Positions 42,609 to 52,715 of a DNA stretch of 64,000 nt are shown here, in pieces. The notes below the pieces were generated by a model. It was not told the origin of the DNA. It saw only the letters and a list, made by a program, of their open reading frames with translations, and searched no databases. The stretch's first letter is position 1. Every line of letters begins with the position of its first letter. This DNA comes from Paraburkholderia phenoliruptrix. Lineage in GTDB: Bacteria; Pseudomonadota; Gammaproteobacteria; Burkholderiales; Burkholderiaceae. Location: assembly GCF_019511605.1 (NCBI RefSeq), contig NZ_JAEUAV010000005.1:1-64000 (forward strand). The letters run 5' to 3'. The position numbers and the translations under genes were made by a program.

Positions 42609-45074
42609 TCATGCGCGAGCAGCCTTTGCCGCGCCCGCCACGCGCCTCAGGATCCGCTCGACGCTCTCCACGTAGGCATCGGTCCCAAAGCGGCTGAGCG
42701 CCGTCCTGTAGCCGTTTTTGACGAGCCTTGCGCGCAGTTCGTCGTTCGAGCGCAGCTCGGCCAGTGCGTCGGCCAACGCGTGCGCGTCGCCGGGCGTGCA
42801 CAGCACGCCGTTTTCGTAGTCGTCGACGATCTCCAGCACGCCGCCCGCCCGCGCGGCCACCACGGGACGCTGCGCGAGCATGCCCTCGACGATCACGCGG
42901 CCAAACGGCTCCGGCGTGATCGACGTGTGCACCACCACGTCGACCGCGCACATGCACGCCGGAATGTCGTGCTGGAAGCCGAGAAAATGCACACGGTCGC
43001 CCAGATTGTGCGCGTCGACGAACGCATGCAGTTCGATCTCGTACTGGTCTTCGCCGAAGAGCGGCGCGCCCACCAGCACAGCGTGCATATGAGGATTGAG
43101 CACCATTGCTTCGAGCAGCACATGCTGGCCCTTCCAGCGCGCGAGGCGGCTGAACGAGCCGACCAGAAACGCATCCGGCGGCAGCTTCAGGCGCTCGCGC
43201 AGCGTGGCTTGCGGCACATTGCGCAAGGCGTCGAACGGCGCGGCGGAAATGCCGTTGAACACCACGTCGACGCGCTTGTCGTCAAAGCCGGTGAGCTGCG
43301 CGAATGCACGCGCCGACGCAGCCGAATTCGCGATTACGTGAGTGAGGCCAAGCCGCGCGCACCATTTGATGATCGCGAGCTGCTTGCCGCCGAAATGCTC
43401 GGGGCTCACGATATCGCGCAGATGCCACACCACCGGCCGCTTCGCGAGCTTGCCGGCCACCGCGCCGATCACCATCGCGCGCTGTGTGTTCGCATAGATC
43501 ACCTGCGCGCCGCGCGCGCGCCGGGCGGTCGCGCGCACGAGCGACATCAGCCCTTTGAGCGCCGCGCCCTTGGGCAGCGAACCGCCCTGCTTGCGCACGT
43601 TGCGCAGCGCGCCGGCGTCCAGCACCTCCACACTCACGCCCGCCTTGTCGAGCGCCGTGCGAAACGGGCCGTCGTCGAACAGCACGACTTCAATGCGCGA
43701 GCGCAATGCCTTGACGATCTCGAGCAGTGACAACTCGGCGCCGCCGAGCACGCCGCTTTGATCGACGGCGAGAATGCGCGGTGCGCTCGCGGCAGGCGTG
43801 GCCCGATACGGCACGTAGGGCGGCAGCGTTGCATTGCGCAGCGCCGGCACCGAAGCGCGTACATGCGCGAAGAAGCGCTCGCGGAAATTGGCCGCGGAGA
43901 AACGCTCGGCGTTGGCGCGGCAGTCGAGCGGCGAAAAGCGCCTGGCATTTGCTTCGAAACGCTCGATCGCAGAGACAATCGACTCTTCGCTCTGCTCGTC
44001 GAAGAACATGCCGGTCGGGCGCGGCTCGGACAAATCACGCACCGTTTCGAGCGCCCCGCCCTTGCCAAATGCGATAACGGGGGTGCCGCAGGCCTGCGCC
44101 TCAACGACCGAAATGCCGAAGTCCTCCTCGGCGGCGAACACGAACGCCTTGGCGCGGCTCATCCGGTCCTTGAGTACATTGAACGGCTGGTAGCCCATGA
44201 TCTCGACGTTCGGACCGGCCTTCGCGCGGATCTTCTGCATGTCCGGCCCGTCGCCGATCACGACGAGCTTGCGCTCGGGCATGCGTGCGAACGCCTGCAC
44301 GATGAGATCGATCTTCTTGTACGGCACCATGCGCGATGCAGTCAGATAGAAGTCTTCCTTCGCGGTGCATAACACGAAGGCTTCCACGTCGACCGGCGGA
44401 AAGATCACCTGCGCGTCGCGTTGATACACCTTCTTGATGCGACGGGCAATGAACTCCGAGTTCGCGACAAAGCCGTCCACCGAGTTCGACGTGCGAATGT
44501 CCCAATTGCGGATGTAATGCAGAATCAGCCGCGCCATCGCGGACTTGGGTCCGCTCGTCAGCTTCGACTGCTGCAGATACTGATGCTGCAGGTCCCACGC
44601 ATAGCGGATCGGCGAGTGCACATAGCTGATATGCACCTGGTCAGGGCCGGTGAGAATGCCCTTGGCCACCGCATGGCTGCTCGAGATCACCACGTCGTAT
44701 GCGGACACGTCTAGTTGCTCGATCGCCAGCGGCATGAGCGGCAGATACGTGCGGTACTTGCTGCGCGCGAGCGGCAGATTCTGGATGAACGACGTGGTAA
44801 CGGGCTTGCCGCGCAGAAAGCTGCGGTCGTCGAGAAAGTCGACGAGACTGAACAGGTCCGCGTCTGGAAAGCACGCGACGATCTGCTCGAGCACCTTCTC
44901 CGCACCCGCGTAAGTGACGAGCCAGTCATGCACGATCGCAATGCGCACGGCTTTTTCGCTGCGCGCTGCGCTGTGCCGCGGCGGCGTCTGTATGGCAGGA
45001 ACGGTGGTGAGTTCGGCCAGTGCGCTGCGCGTCGGCGGTTGCAGCACGGCTTCTTCAAGGACTTCGTGGTTCAT
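42609..45074 (-). CDS. bceR: two-domain GT4 glycosyltransferase (bceR position)
   Basis: An 821-residue protein carrying two complete GT-B/GT4 glycosyltransferases in tandem. Domain 1 (about 40-430) begins RIAIVHDWLVTYAGAEKVLE and has EDFGISVVEAQACGTPVIAF. Domain 2 (about 445-815) begins RILAVDQSGVLGGAELSLLE and has EPFGRVIVEGMLAQRPVVAA. Both keep the E-x7-E donor-binding motif, so one polypeptide could add two sugars in sequence to the lipid-linked repeat. GAGG precedes the ATG at 45074, which overlaps the flippase stop by four bases. Domain count and order match BceR. Confidence 0.9.
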   Translation of the reverse strand: MNHEVLEEAVLQPPTRSALAELTTVPAIQTPPRHSAARSEKAVRIAIVHDWLVTYAGAEKVLEQIVACFPDADLFSLVDFLDDRSFLRGKPVTTSFIQNLPLARSKYRTYLPLMPLAIEQLDVSAYDVVISSSHAVAKGILTGPDQVHISYVHSPIRYAWDLQHQYLQQSKLTSGPKSAMARLILHYIRNWDIRTSNSVDGFVANSEFIARRIKKVYQRDAQVIFPPVDVEAFVLCTAKEDFYLTASRMVPYKKIDLIVQAFARMPERKLVVIGDGPDMQKIRAKAGPNVEIMGYQPFNVLKDRMSRAKAFVFAAEEDFGISVVEAQACGTPVIAFGKGGALETVRDLSEPRPTGMFFDEQSEESIVSAIERFEANARRFSPLDCRANAERFSAANFRERFFAHVRASVPALRNATLPPYVPYRATPAASAPRILAVDQSGVLGGAELSLLEIVKALRSRIEVVLFDDGPFRTALDKAGVSVEVLDAGALRNVRKQGGSLPKGAALKGLMSLVRATARRARGAQVIYANTQRAMVIGAVAGKLAKRPVVWHLRDIVSPEHFGGKQLAIIKWCARLGLTHVIANSAASARAFAQLTGFDDKRVDVVFNGISAAPFDALRNVPQATLRERLKLPPDAFLVGSFSRLARWKGQHVLLEAMVLNPHMHAVLVGAPLFGEDQYEIELHAFVDAHNLGDRVHFLGFQHDIPACMCAVDVVVHTSITPEPFGRVIVEGMLAQRPVVAARAGGVLEIVDDYENGVLCTPGDAHALADALAELRSNDELRARLVKNGYRTALSRFGTDAYVESVERILRRVAGAAKAARA

Positions 45075-46537
45075 GCGCTTTTCCTCGGATTCAGTCGCAA
45101 CAGCAGTGAGCGCGCCAGATCGCGCAAAGCGGGGGTCATCGTGATGGACCAGGCGATGTTCGCGCCGACCATCAACACGCCGGCTACGATCGCCATGGCG
45201 AGCCCCGGCAGGAAACTGGAAAGCCACAGGCTCGCCAGCAGGAAAGCGAGATGCGCCAGCATGTCGAGCGCGATCTGCCGCGCACGGATTGCAGAAAGCC
45301 GTAGCAGTACGACGTAGTCGAAGAGCGCGCGGCCGGCCACCGCCATCGCGGCGCCAGTCAGGCCGAAGTACGTGATGCCGAGCCACAACGCCCCTGCAAA
45401 GAGCGGCAATTCGAAGAGGCCGACGCGTGCGGCCGTAGCCGGATTGACCTGCGACTGGATCAGGATGCGCGTCACGTTGGCCTGCCCGACGAGCCACACG
45501 GCGACGATCATGATGCGTCCCACCGGTGCCGCGACGGTGGCGATCTCATTGCCGACCCACAGGTGCAGGAACGGTTCGAGCACGAGCATCGCGACAAGCG
45601 CGACGGGCGTGAACACGCCGTTGAGAAATTCGAGCGACTGCTGCGTGATGGTGTCGGCGTCCGCACGCCCTACCGCCGAAAGCCGTGGAAAGAGCGTGCG
45701 CACCATTGCAGTGGGCACGATGTTCAGGCGCGTGACGAGGTTTTGCGGCACCGTGTAGTAGGTGACGAAACGCGCGCCGAGGCCCGTGCCGAGCATCACG
45801 CGGTCGAGCGATTCGGCAATCATGTTGGTGACGCTTGCAATCAGCATCCACCCGCCGAAGTTGAAAAGCCCCCTCGCCACGCCGAGCTGGGGCGGCAGAA
45901 TACTGCGTATTTCCAGCACTTTCAGCGCCGAGCGGCCGAGCAGAATGGCGGCGAGAATACGTGCGAACACTGCTGCGGCGAGCACGTTCTGCAGGTTCGC
46001 GCCGAGCCACAGTGCAGCGCCGAGCGGCAACAACTGGAACAGGAAGGTGCCGATGGTCTGGTTCGTGTTGTACACGCCGAACCGCTCTGCGCCGTTGATC
46101 GCGCCCGCAAACACCCACGACACGTTGGCAAGCGGAATCGCCACGGCGAGCCACGGCAGCGCCATGTAGACCTCATGCTGAAGTTCGGGCGAAACCTTCG
46201 TGAAGTACGCGGTATAGAGAAATGCGCCGAAGTAAATGATCAATCCGCCGATCACACCGGTTGCAAGATTCAGCCACGTCGCGCTCCAGAACACCCGCGC
46301 GCTTTCGCCTTTGTCGCCCGAGGCGCGCGCCTTCGAAATGTGGTTTTGCGCGGCCATGCTCATGCCGAGATCGAGAATGCCGAAATAGCCGATCAGCGTC
46401 CACACGAGACTGATCACGCCGTAGCGTTCGACGCCCAGCAGTTTGATATACGACGGCACGGTGACGAGCGAAACGAAAGTCGGCAGTACGAGGCCGAAGA
46501 AATTGATCGCTACGTTCTTGAGAATGCCTTTGTCCAT
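45071..46537 (-). CDS. bceQ: Wzx-type flippase (bceQ position)
   Basis: A 488-residue membrane protein with about 12-14 helices, of the polysaccharide/MATE-like flippase family. The opening LKNVAINFFGLVLPTFVSLVT and ERYGVISLVWTLIGYFGILD, plus LGMSMAAQNHISKA, are typical. It should flip the lipid-linked repeat unit across the inner membrane. AGGG precedes the ATG by six bases. It lies 96 bp after the propeller-protein gene and is translationally coupled to the glycosyltransferase gene. Confidence 0.9.
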   Translation of the reverse strand: MDKGILKNVAINFFGLVLPTFVSLVTVPSYIKLLGVERYGVISLVWTLIGYFGILDLGMSMAAQNHISKARASGDKGESARVFWSATWLNLATGVIGGLIIYFGAFLYTAYFTKVSPELQHEVYMALPWLAVAIPLANVSWVFAGAINGAERFGVYNTNQTIGTFLFQLLPLGAALWLGANLQNVLAAAVFARILAAILLGRSALKVLEIRSILPPQLGVARGLFNFGGWMLIASVTNMIAESLDRVMLGTGLGARFVTYYTVPQNLVTRLNIVPTAMVRTLFPRLSAVGRADADTITQQSLEFLNGVFTPVALVAMLVLEPFLHLWVGNEIATVAAPVGRIMIVAVWLVGQANVTRILIQSQVNPATAARVGLFELPLFAGALWLGITYFGLTGAAMAVAGRALFDYVVLLRLSAIRARQIALDMLAHLAFLLASLWLSSFLPGLAMAIVAGVLMVGANIAWSITMTPALRDLARSLLLRLNPRKSA

Positions 46538-46633
46538 CGGGTGCCCTGGTTTCGACTGCGATTGCCGGTGTTGTTCTTCATCTGTTCGTGCCGCGCCCTG
46601 CCGCGGCGGCGCAGTGCGCCGTGCATTGATCCG

Positions 46634-48835
46634 TCATGGCTTCCAGCGGTACATCAGCACCTTGCCGCGCGCGTCTTCCTCGACGAATACGAGGTACTCG
46701 CCGTTGCTGCGCTTGGCCGCGCTAATGCCGTTGGGCACGTCCACCCAGCCGGACGCGCGGCCGACTTCCGGGCCTGGCCGGATCACGCCGAGTTCGCGGC
46801 CGTTGTCCTTGTCCCATACGTGGACCGCGCCCACCGGCTCGACGCCGAAGATGTACTGCCCCTCGACCGTCACGCCGATGATCGTGGCAATGGGTTTGCC
46901 CTGGGTCTGCCAGGGCAGCGTGATCGAATAGCGCTGCACCGGCTTGCCGCTCGACCATTTGTCGTAGCGCACCAGCACGCGGCCCACTTCTTTCCAGAAG
47001 CCGCGCTCAGCCGGTGTGTCGGGCGTGTAGCCAGTCGCGTAGAGCGTGTCCGTGTCGGGCTCGTAGATCGCACGATGCAGTTCTGCAAACGGTTGCGGCA
47101 CCGGGTATTGCGTGATGTCGGAGTACGCATAGACGGGGTTGCCTTTTGCGTCCAGGCCGCCAAAGCGGAACCGGTAAATGCCCTTGGTATCGCGCGTGCG
47201 CCAGATGTCGCCGGCGGTGTCGACCCACCAGCCCCAGCCGCCCGCGAGCTTCGTGCCGCTTGTGTTGAGCGCGAATTCGTCGACATTGAATCTGCCGTCG
47301 CCGTTTGCGTCGCGCCAGATCCAGTCGCCGCCGGGCGGCGCATTCGGCACTTTCGCCACCGCGCGCTCGCGGCCCGCGATAAAGCCAGACGGAATCGCCG
47401 TTTCGCCGTCGTGCTGCGCGTCGAAGCGATAGATCTTCAGATGGTCCGCATACATGTCCGTCAGATACAGGAAGGTGCGGCCCTTCAATTTGCGGGCGAT
47501 CGGCAGGCCCGGATACTGGTCCGTGTGAAAAACCGGGTCGTCGGGATACTTGAAGCGATTCGAGAGGAATCCGACATATTTCCAGTCCTGCCCGGCGGGC
47601 TTCGACAGATCGAGTTCGAAGCGTTTGTTGCCGCTATACACGCTGTCGGGGCGCGCCGGATCGATCCATGCGCCGTCGACGAAAAGCAGCCCCTGCACCA
47701 GCCAGTTCTGTTTGCCGTCGGGCGCGTAGCTTTCCAGCGTCGCGCCGAGGCCCGCGCCGATCGGCTCGTAACGCGGCCCGATGCCGTTTGTCGATACATA
47801 GACATCGCCGCGCGCATCCACGCCCACGCCGGTGAGTCCGTTAAAGCGCTGCGGCCCGGGCCGTCCCGCGACGCCGCTGAAAATGCCTCCCCGCTCGCCG
47901 AGCGAACCGGTTTGCTCATAACGTCCGTCGCGCTTGTCGAAGAACAGCACCTGCTGACGCGGTCCGTTATCGGCAATGAGCACGCGGCCTTTCGTATCGA
48001 CGGCGATGTCCACCGCGACCGTGCCGGCCGGCAACTCGAAGTTTTCGTCGAGGCGTTTTCCGGCCGCCGTGTAGTGCTCCACATGCGGCGTGCGATCGTT
48101 GCGCGTGCCGCTCAGCACCCACAGCGTGCCGTCCGGCGCGAGCGCAAGGCGACCCGGTTCGTGCACGCTCCACGTGGCCTTCTGCTGCATCGATTCCGCG
48201 TCATACAGCTCGACGCGATCGCGCGCCGTGTTGGCTGCATAGAGTGTCGTGTCGCTCGCCGCAAGGCCGCCGATTTCCGCGCTCGTGCCGGTCGGCACTT
48301 CGTTCATCATCAGAAAGCCGGCCGCGAGTTGCGCATGCGGGTCCGCGCGCTTCGCCGCGGGCTGGAACGGTGCCGCCTGCTTCGGATCGGCAATCTGCCG
48401 GCGCGAAATGCCGAACCACTGCTTGCCCTTTTCGGGCCACACGCCCTGCTCGACGAGGCGGCCTTTCTCATTGCCGACCGCAATCGCCACGAACGCATAC
48501 TTGCGATTGATGGCGATCGCGTTGCCGCCGCCATTGCCCCAGCCATGCGTGCCGCCCGCGAAACCGAGCATCTTGCCGTTCTGGTAGACGCTCGCCTCCG
48601 CTCCGCTCTCATCCCACGGCGCATTCGTATAGACCTTGCCGTCGGGCGCAACGGCAATCGCCGTGATGTTGATCTGCGTCCACGTGCCGTCGCCGAAACC
48701 GAACGTATTGCCGATCCATGAAGTTTTTGCGTTCAGCGCCGTTTCGGCGCGCGCGGCAAAACCGGCCGACAAAGCGGCCAGGCCAACAATGCACGCGCAT
48801 ACCGCGAGACGGCTCCTGAACGTGGTACGGGGCAA
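46634..48835 (-). CDS. large exported beta-propeller-like protein in the EPS cluster
   Basis: A 733-residue exported protein of unknown biochemical role. After a signal peptide (SRLAVCACIVGLAALSAGFA, then ARAE) the chain shows repeated NHL/SMP-30-like strands such as ITAIAVAPDGKVYTNAPW, VGVDARGDVYVSTNGIG and VPNGISAAKRSNGEYLVF, plus a dockerin-like DANGDGRFNVDEF loop that could bind calcium. It may bind or trim the polymer outside the cytoplasm. The start is a TTG at 48835, chosen because GGAGG lies seven bases upstream and it opens the signal peptide; an in-frame ATG further up (48898) has no ribosome site. By order it may correspond to bceP. Confidence 0.7.
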   Translation of the reverse strand: MPRTTFRSRLAVCACIVGLAALSAGFAARAETALNAKTSWIGNTFGFGDGTWTQINITAIAVAPDGKVYTNAPWDESGAEASVYQNGKMLGFAGGTHGWGNGGGNAIAINRKYAFVAIAVGNEKGRLVEQGVWPEKGKQWFGISRRQIADPKQAAPFQPAAKRADPHAQLAAGFLMMNEVPTGTSAEIGGLAASDTTLYAANTARDRVELYDAESMQQKATWSVHEPGRLALAPDGTLWVLSGTRNDRTPHVEHYTAAGKRLDENFELPAGTVAVDIAVDTKGRVLIADNGPRQQVLFFDKRDGRYEQTGSLGERGGIFSGVAGRPGPQRFNGLTGVGVDARGDVYVSTNGIGPRYEPIGAGLGATLESYAPDGKQNWLVQGLLFVDGAWIDPARPDSVYSGNKRFELDLSKPAGQDWKYVGFLSNRFKYPDDPVFHTDQYPGLPIARKLKGRTFLYLTDMYADHLKIYRFDAQHDGETAIPSGFIAGRERAVAKVPNAPPGGDWIWRDANGDGRFNVDEFALNTSGTKLAGGWGWWVDTAGDIWRTRDTKGIYRFRFGGLDAKGNPVYAYSDITQYPVPQPFAELHRAIYEPDTDTLYATGYTPDTPAERGFWKEVGRVLVRYDKWSSGKPVQRYSITLPWQTQGKPIATIIGVTVEGQYIFGVEPVGAVHVWDKDNGRELGVIRPGPEVGRASGWVDVPNGISAAKRSNGEYLVFVEEDARGKVLMYRWKP

Positions 48836-49537
48836 GGCAGGTCCTCCAGTCGAAACGGATCGATGCTTTACAAAACGGCGGTGTTGCGGCGCTGGCATGC
48901 ACGAACGCAAATACAGTGAAGCGTGACGGCAAGCAGGATGACGGCATGCGCCGCGAGCCGCGTGGCGAGCGCTAGGCAAGAAGGCGCGCCCTTCGCTACG
49001 CGGCTCCCGCGCACTCGAAGCGCGTGTGCATGACGAAGCGGATCGCGGTGCTCTGCGCACGCGCCCTCCTTCGCCACCCTCTGCGCACGGCTCACATTAC
49101 GCGTAAAAAACCTCGCGACGAAAATCGAAAATAATTCAAAAATATTCGATGATTTTGATTGCAATAAAGAAATCAATTTTAAAATTGATTAAAGGAAAAG
49201 TTTGCCTGTCGGGCGCCGTGCGCGGCGCATCTGTGCCGCCGCCTTCGCCGTGTTTTTACCGGTATGGTGTCGTTTCGCCGGCAGGCGCGCCACTTCTTTC
49301 ATAGCATCGCCGGGTGCGCGACACCAGCCGCGAACAACCACGAAACACGCCGGCAAATGCATAACGAAACACCCTGTTGCAATCTGATTCATTTATCCAT
49401 TTCATTCGCGTTTTTTCGCGATTTTCTTTTGCCTAGAATCGATTGCAATCTTGTCGCGGCCGTGACGGGCGCGGCACTCTTTCGTGCAACGCCCTGCGGC
49501 ATTCCGCGGCCTCCCCGCTTTACACCATGGACGGTTC
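48836..49537. other. 702-bp divergent control region of the EPS genes
   Basis: No gene is supported. The centre (about 49110-49200) and 49380-49450 are strikingly AT-rich for this genome and should hold divergent promoters for the propeller-wzx-bceR operon and the acyltransferase-SGNH-gmd genes. A perfect palindrome at 49171-49190 is listed apart. Confidence 0.6.
49171..49190. promoter_or_regulatory. perfect 20-bp palindrome in the EPS control region
   Basis: AATCAATTTTAAAATTGATT is its own reverse complement. It is embedded in A/T-rich DNA between two divergent EPS transcription units, so it is a good candidate operator for a dimeric regulator, or a nucleation site for an H-NS-like protein. 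Confidence 0.6.
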
Positions 49538-50635
49538 ATGACTGCTAGCGCCCTGCCCATCGCGCCTTCCCATTCACGCCGCATCGTGCAGCTCGACGGC
49601 TTGCGGGCGATCGCCGTGCTCGCGGTGTTCGCGCAGCATGCGCTGAAGGCGCCGCTGTGGATGGGCGTCGATCTGTTTTTCGTGCTGAGCGGCTTTCTGA
49701 TCACCGGCATCCTGCTCGAGCGCAAGGCGCGCGGCCAGTCGTATTTCGGCTATTTCTACGCACGCCGGGCGCGGCGCATCCTGCCGCCGTATCTGCTGCT
49801 CATGGTGGTGTCGTCGATCCTGTTCGGATTCGGCTGGGCGCAGCATTGGCAGTGGTACGCGTTCTTCGCGACCAACATAGGCGATGCGCTCAATCAGAGC
49901 GGTCACGACAGTCTGAACGTGCTGTGGTCGCTCGCCGTGGAAGAACAGTTCTATATTGTCTGGCCGTTCGTGATCCTGCTCGTGCCCGAGCGCGTGCTCG
50001 CGTGGGTAGCCGCCGCGCTGATCCTGCTCGTGCCGGTGCTGCGCGCGGTGGCTACGCCGTGGTTCGATTCGTTCTGGCCGATCTATTACCTCACGCCGTT
50101 TCGCATGGACCTGCTCGCGGCGGGCGCGCTGCTCGCCGTCGCGGTGCGGCGCGACCGCGACGCGCTCGAACCGTTCAAGGGCCTCGCGGTGCTCGGCATG
50201 CTCGCCGCGCTGGCGGCGCTCGCGTGGCTGCACCTGCACTTTCCGCGCTTTCGCGCAGCCAATACGCCGCTCTCGAACGCGGGGCTCTACAGCATCTCGC
50301 TGGTGCTGTGCACGTCCGTCGTGGTCATCGCGCTGCAAAGCCGGGGCATCGTCAAACGGCTGCTGTGCAACCCCGTGCTGGTGTATATCGGCACCATCAG
50401 CTACACGATTTATCTGATCCACCTGAGCGTGCTGTATGCGCTGTGGCCGCTGAACATGAGCCGCTATGTCACGGCCGCGCTGGCGCTTGCTATCACCCTC
50501 GCCTATGCGAGCTTCACGTGGTTCGCGTTCGAAAAACGTCTGATCTTCGGTTCACGCGGCAGCGCGCACACAACGGCCGGCGCCGCTGCGAGCGTGCCGG
50601 GTACGGCGTCGCAAGCGCCGCAAAGCCGCGCATGA
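49538..50635 (+). CDS. bceO: acyltransferase-3 family membrane enzyme (bceO position)
   Basis: A 365-residue inner-membrane acyltransferase with about ten helices. IVQLDGLRAIAVLAVFAQHAL holds the catalytic His, and WMGVDLFFVLSGFLITGILL, YFYARRARRILPPYLLL and WSLAVEEQFYIVWPF are the family motifs. It should acylate a sugar of the polymer, as a second enzyme beside bceS. The ATG at 49538 begins the soluble leader before helix 1; a start 18 codons earlier has no ribosome site. Its stop overlaps the next ATG by four bases, coupling it to an SGNH hydrolase. Confidence 0.85.
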   Translation: MTASALPIAPSHSRRIVQLDGLRAIAVLAVFAQHALKAPLWMGVDLFFVLSGFLITGILLERKARGQSYFGYFYARRARRILPPYLLLMVVSSILFGFGWAQHWQWYAFFATNIGDALNQSGHDSLNVLWSLAVEEQFYIVWPFVILLVPERVLAWVAAALILLVPVLRAVATPWFDSFWPIYYLTPFRMDLLAAGALLAVAVRRDRDALEPFKGLAVLGMLAALAALAWLHLHFPRFRAANTPLSNAGLYSISLVLCTSVVVIALQSRGIVKRLLCNPVLVYIGTISYTIYLIHLSVLYALWPLNMSRYVTAALALAITLAYASFTWFAFEKRLIFGSRGSAHTTAGAAASVPGTASQAPQSRA

Positions 50636-51393
50636 GAAGCCCGGCATGGCCTGCCGTCGCGGCCCTGCTCGCGTTGCTCAGTGTGCGCTGTGCGGTGGGC
50701 GCGGGTGCGGCCACCGAAGCAGCGCAGGCAGAGCAAGCCGCCAATGCAGCACCGCGCGAGATTGCCATCGAAGCCTACGGCGACTCGACGACGCTCGGCA
50801 TTTCCTGCAGCGAGGGCCATTGCGGGCCGCAGCCGCAGAACGCCGTAGCGTACCTGCAGGACGAATTGCAGATGCATCACGGCAAGCGCGTTCATGTCGT
50901 CAACTATGGCGTGGGCGGCACGACAGCCTCGCAACTGCGCGACGGCACCGGCAATCGCCGCGCCGGACCGACGGCCGGTTTGCCGTGGCGCGCACGGCTC
51001 GCGGCATCTCCCGCGCAGATCGTGCTGATCAACTACGGCATCAACGAAGTCATGCAGAACCAGACGCCCGAGCAGTTCTACGCCGCGCAAACCGCGCTCG
51101 TGGAAACCGCGCGGGCGCTCGGCAAGGAGCCCGTGCTGGAAACGTCGAATCCGATGCCAGACAACCGGCTCAATGCCCGGCTCGCGACAATGGCCGCGAT
51201 GACCCGCCGCGTGGCCGCCGAGCAGCGGGTGCCGCTTGTCGACCAGTTCGCGTACATCAGCAGTCTGCCGGACTGGAAAACGCTGATGTCCGATGGCGCG
51301 CATCCGAAGCCGGGCTTGTACAGGCTCAAGGCCGAGCAGGATTTTCAGGTCGTCGAACCGCTGGTGCGGCGGCTCCTGGATGGCACGCTCTGA
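50632..51393 (+). CDS. exported SGNH/GDSL-type hydrolase
   Basis: A 253-residue exported SGNH esterase-like enzyme. A signal peptide covers about residues 1-24. Block I is EAYGDSTTLG (nucleophile Ser), the Gly block is VNYGVGGTTASQL, block III is INYGINEVM, and block V is SDGAHPKPGLY with the catalytic Asp and His. It may remove or transfer acyl groups on the exported polymer, opposing or completing the coupled acyltransferase. Four-base overlap with bceO supports a joint task. No lipase lid or carbohydrate-binding module is present. Confidence 0.85.
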   Translation: MRSPAWPAVAALLALLSVRCAVGAGAATEAAQAEQAANAAPREIAIEAYGDSTTLGISCSEGHCGPQPQNAVAYLQDELQMHHGKRVHVVNYGVGGTTASQLRDGTGNRRAGPTAGLPWRARLAASPAQIVLINYGINEVMQNQTPEQFYAAQTALVETARALGKEPVLETSNPMPDNRLNARLATMAAMTRRVAAEQRVPLVDQFAYISSLPDWKTLMSDGAHPKPGLYRLKAEQDFQVVEPLVRRLLDGTL

Positions 51394-51423
51394 GGTGCTC
51401 TTTTTTTCTTTTACCAATATTGA

Positions 51424-52476
<1,053 letters not shown>

Positions 52477-52546
52477 ACCGGCGCCGCCCTCGCCCGCATC
52501 GCGGTGGATGCGGGCGAACGCGGTGGCTCGTTGCGGTTCGATTTTA

Positions 52547-52597
52547 CGCACGACCAACGCACGACCAGCGCACGACCAACGCACGATCAGCGCACCC
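52547..52597. repeat. 11-bp tandem repeat after gmd
   Basis: Four units of CGCACGACCAN (the fourth has GATCA) follow each other without gaps at 52547-52590, plus a partial fifth. It lies between gmd and the converging glycosyltransferase operon. Confidence 0.85.
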
Positions 52598-52669
52598 GAA
52601 TACTCAACACGCAAAACTCAGCGCGCAAGAAAATGCGCGCAAGCGAATGCACACAACAAAAGGCGCCGG

Positions 52670-52695
52670 CTCTTGTAGAAAAGGGCCGGCGCCTT
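52670..52695 (-). terminator. terminator of the long EPS operon
   Basis: AAGGCGCCGGC pairs with GCCGGCGCCTT (11 bp). On the minus strand TTTTGTTGTG follows, about 20 bp after the stop of the last glycosyltransferase. It could also stop gmd transcription coming the other way. Confidence 0.75.
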
Positions 52696-52715
52696 CGTCA
52701 TTGCGCTCTCACACT

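Noticed and set aside
45563..48721. 1052-residue open frame opposite the flippase and propeller genes
   Set aside because: It spans two real genes and the gap between them on the other strand and is rich in Arg, His and Ala, typical of shadow frames.
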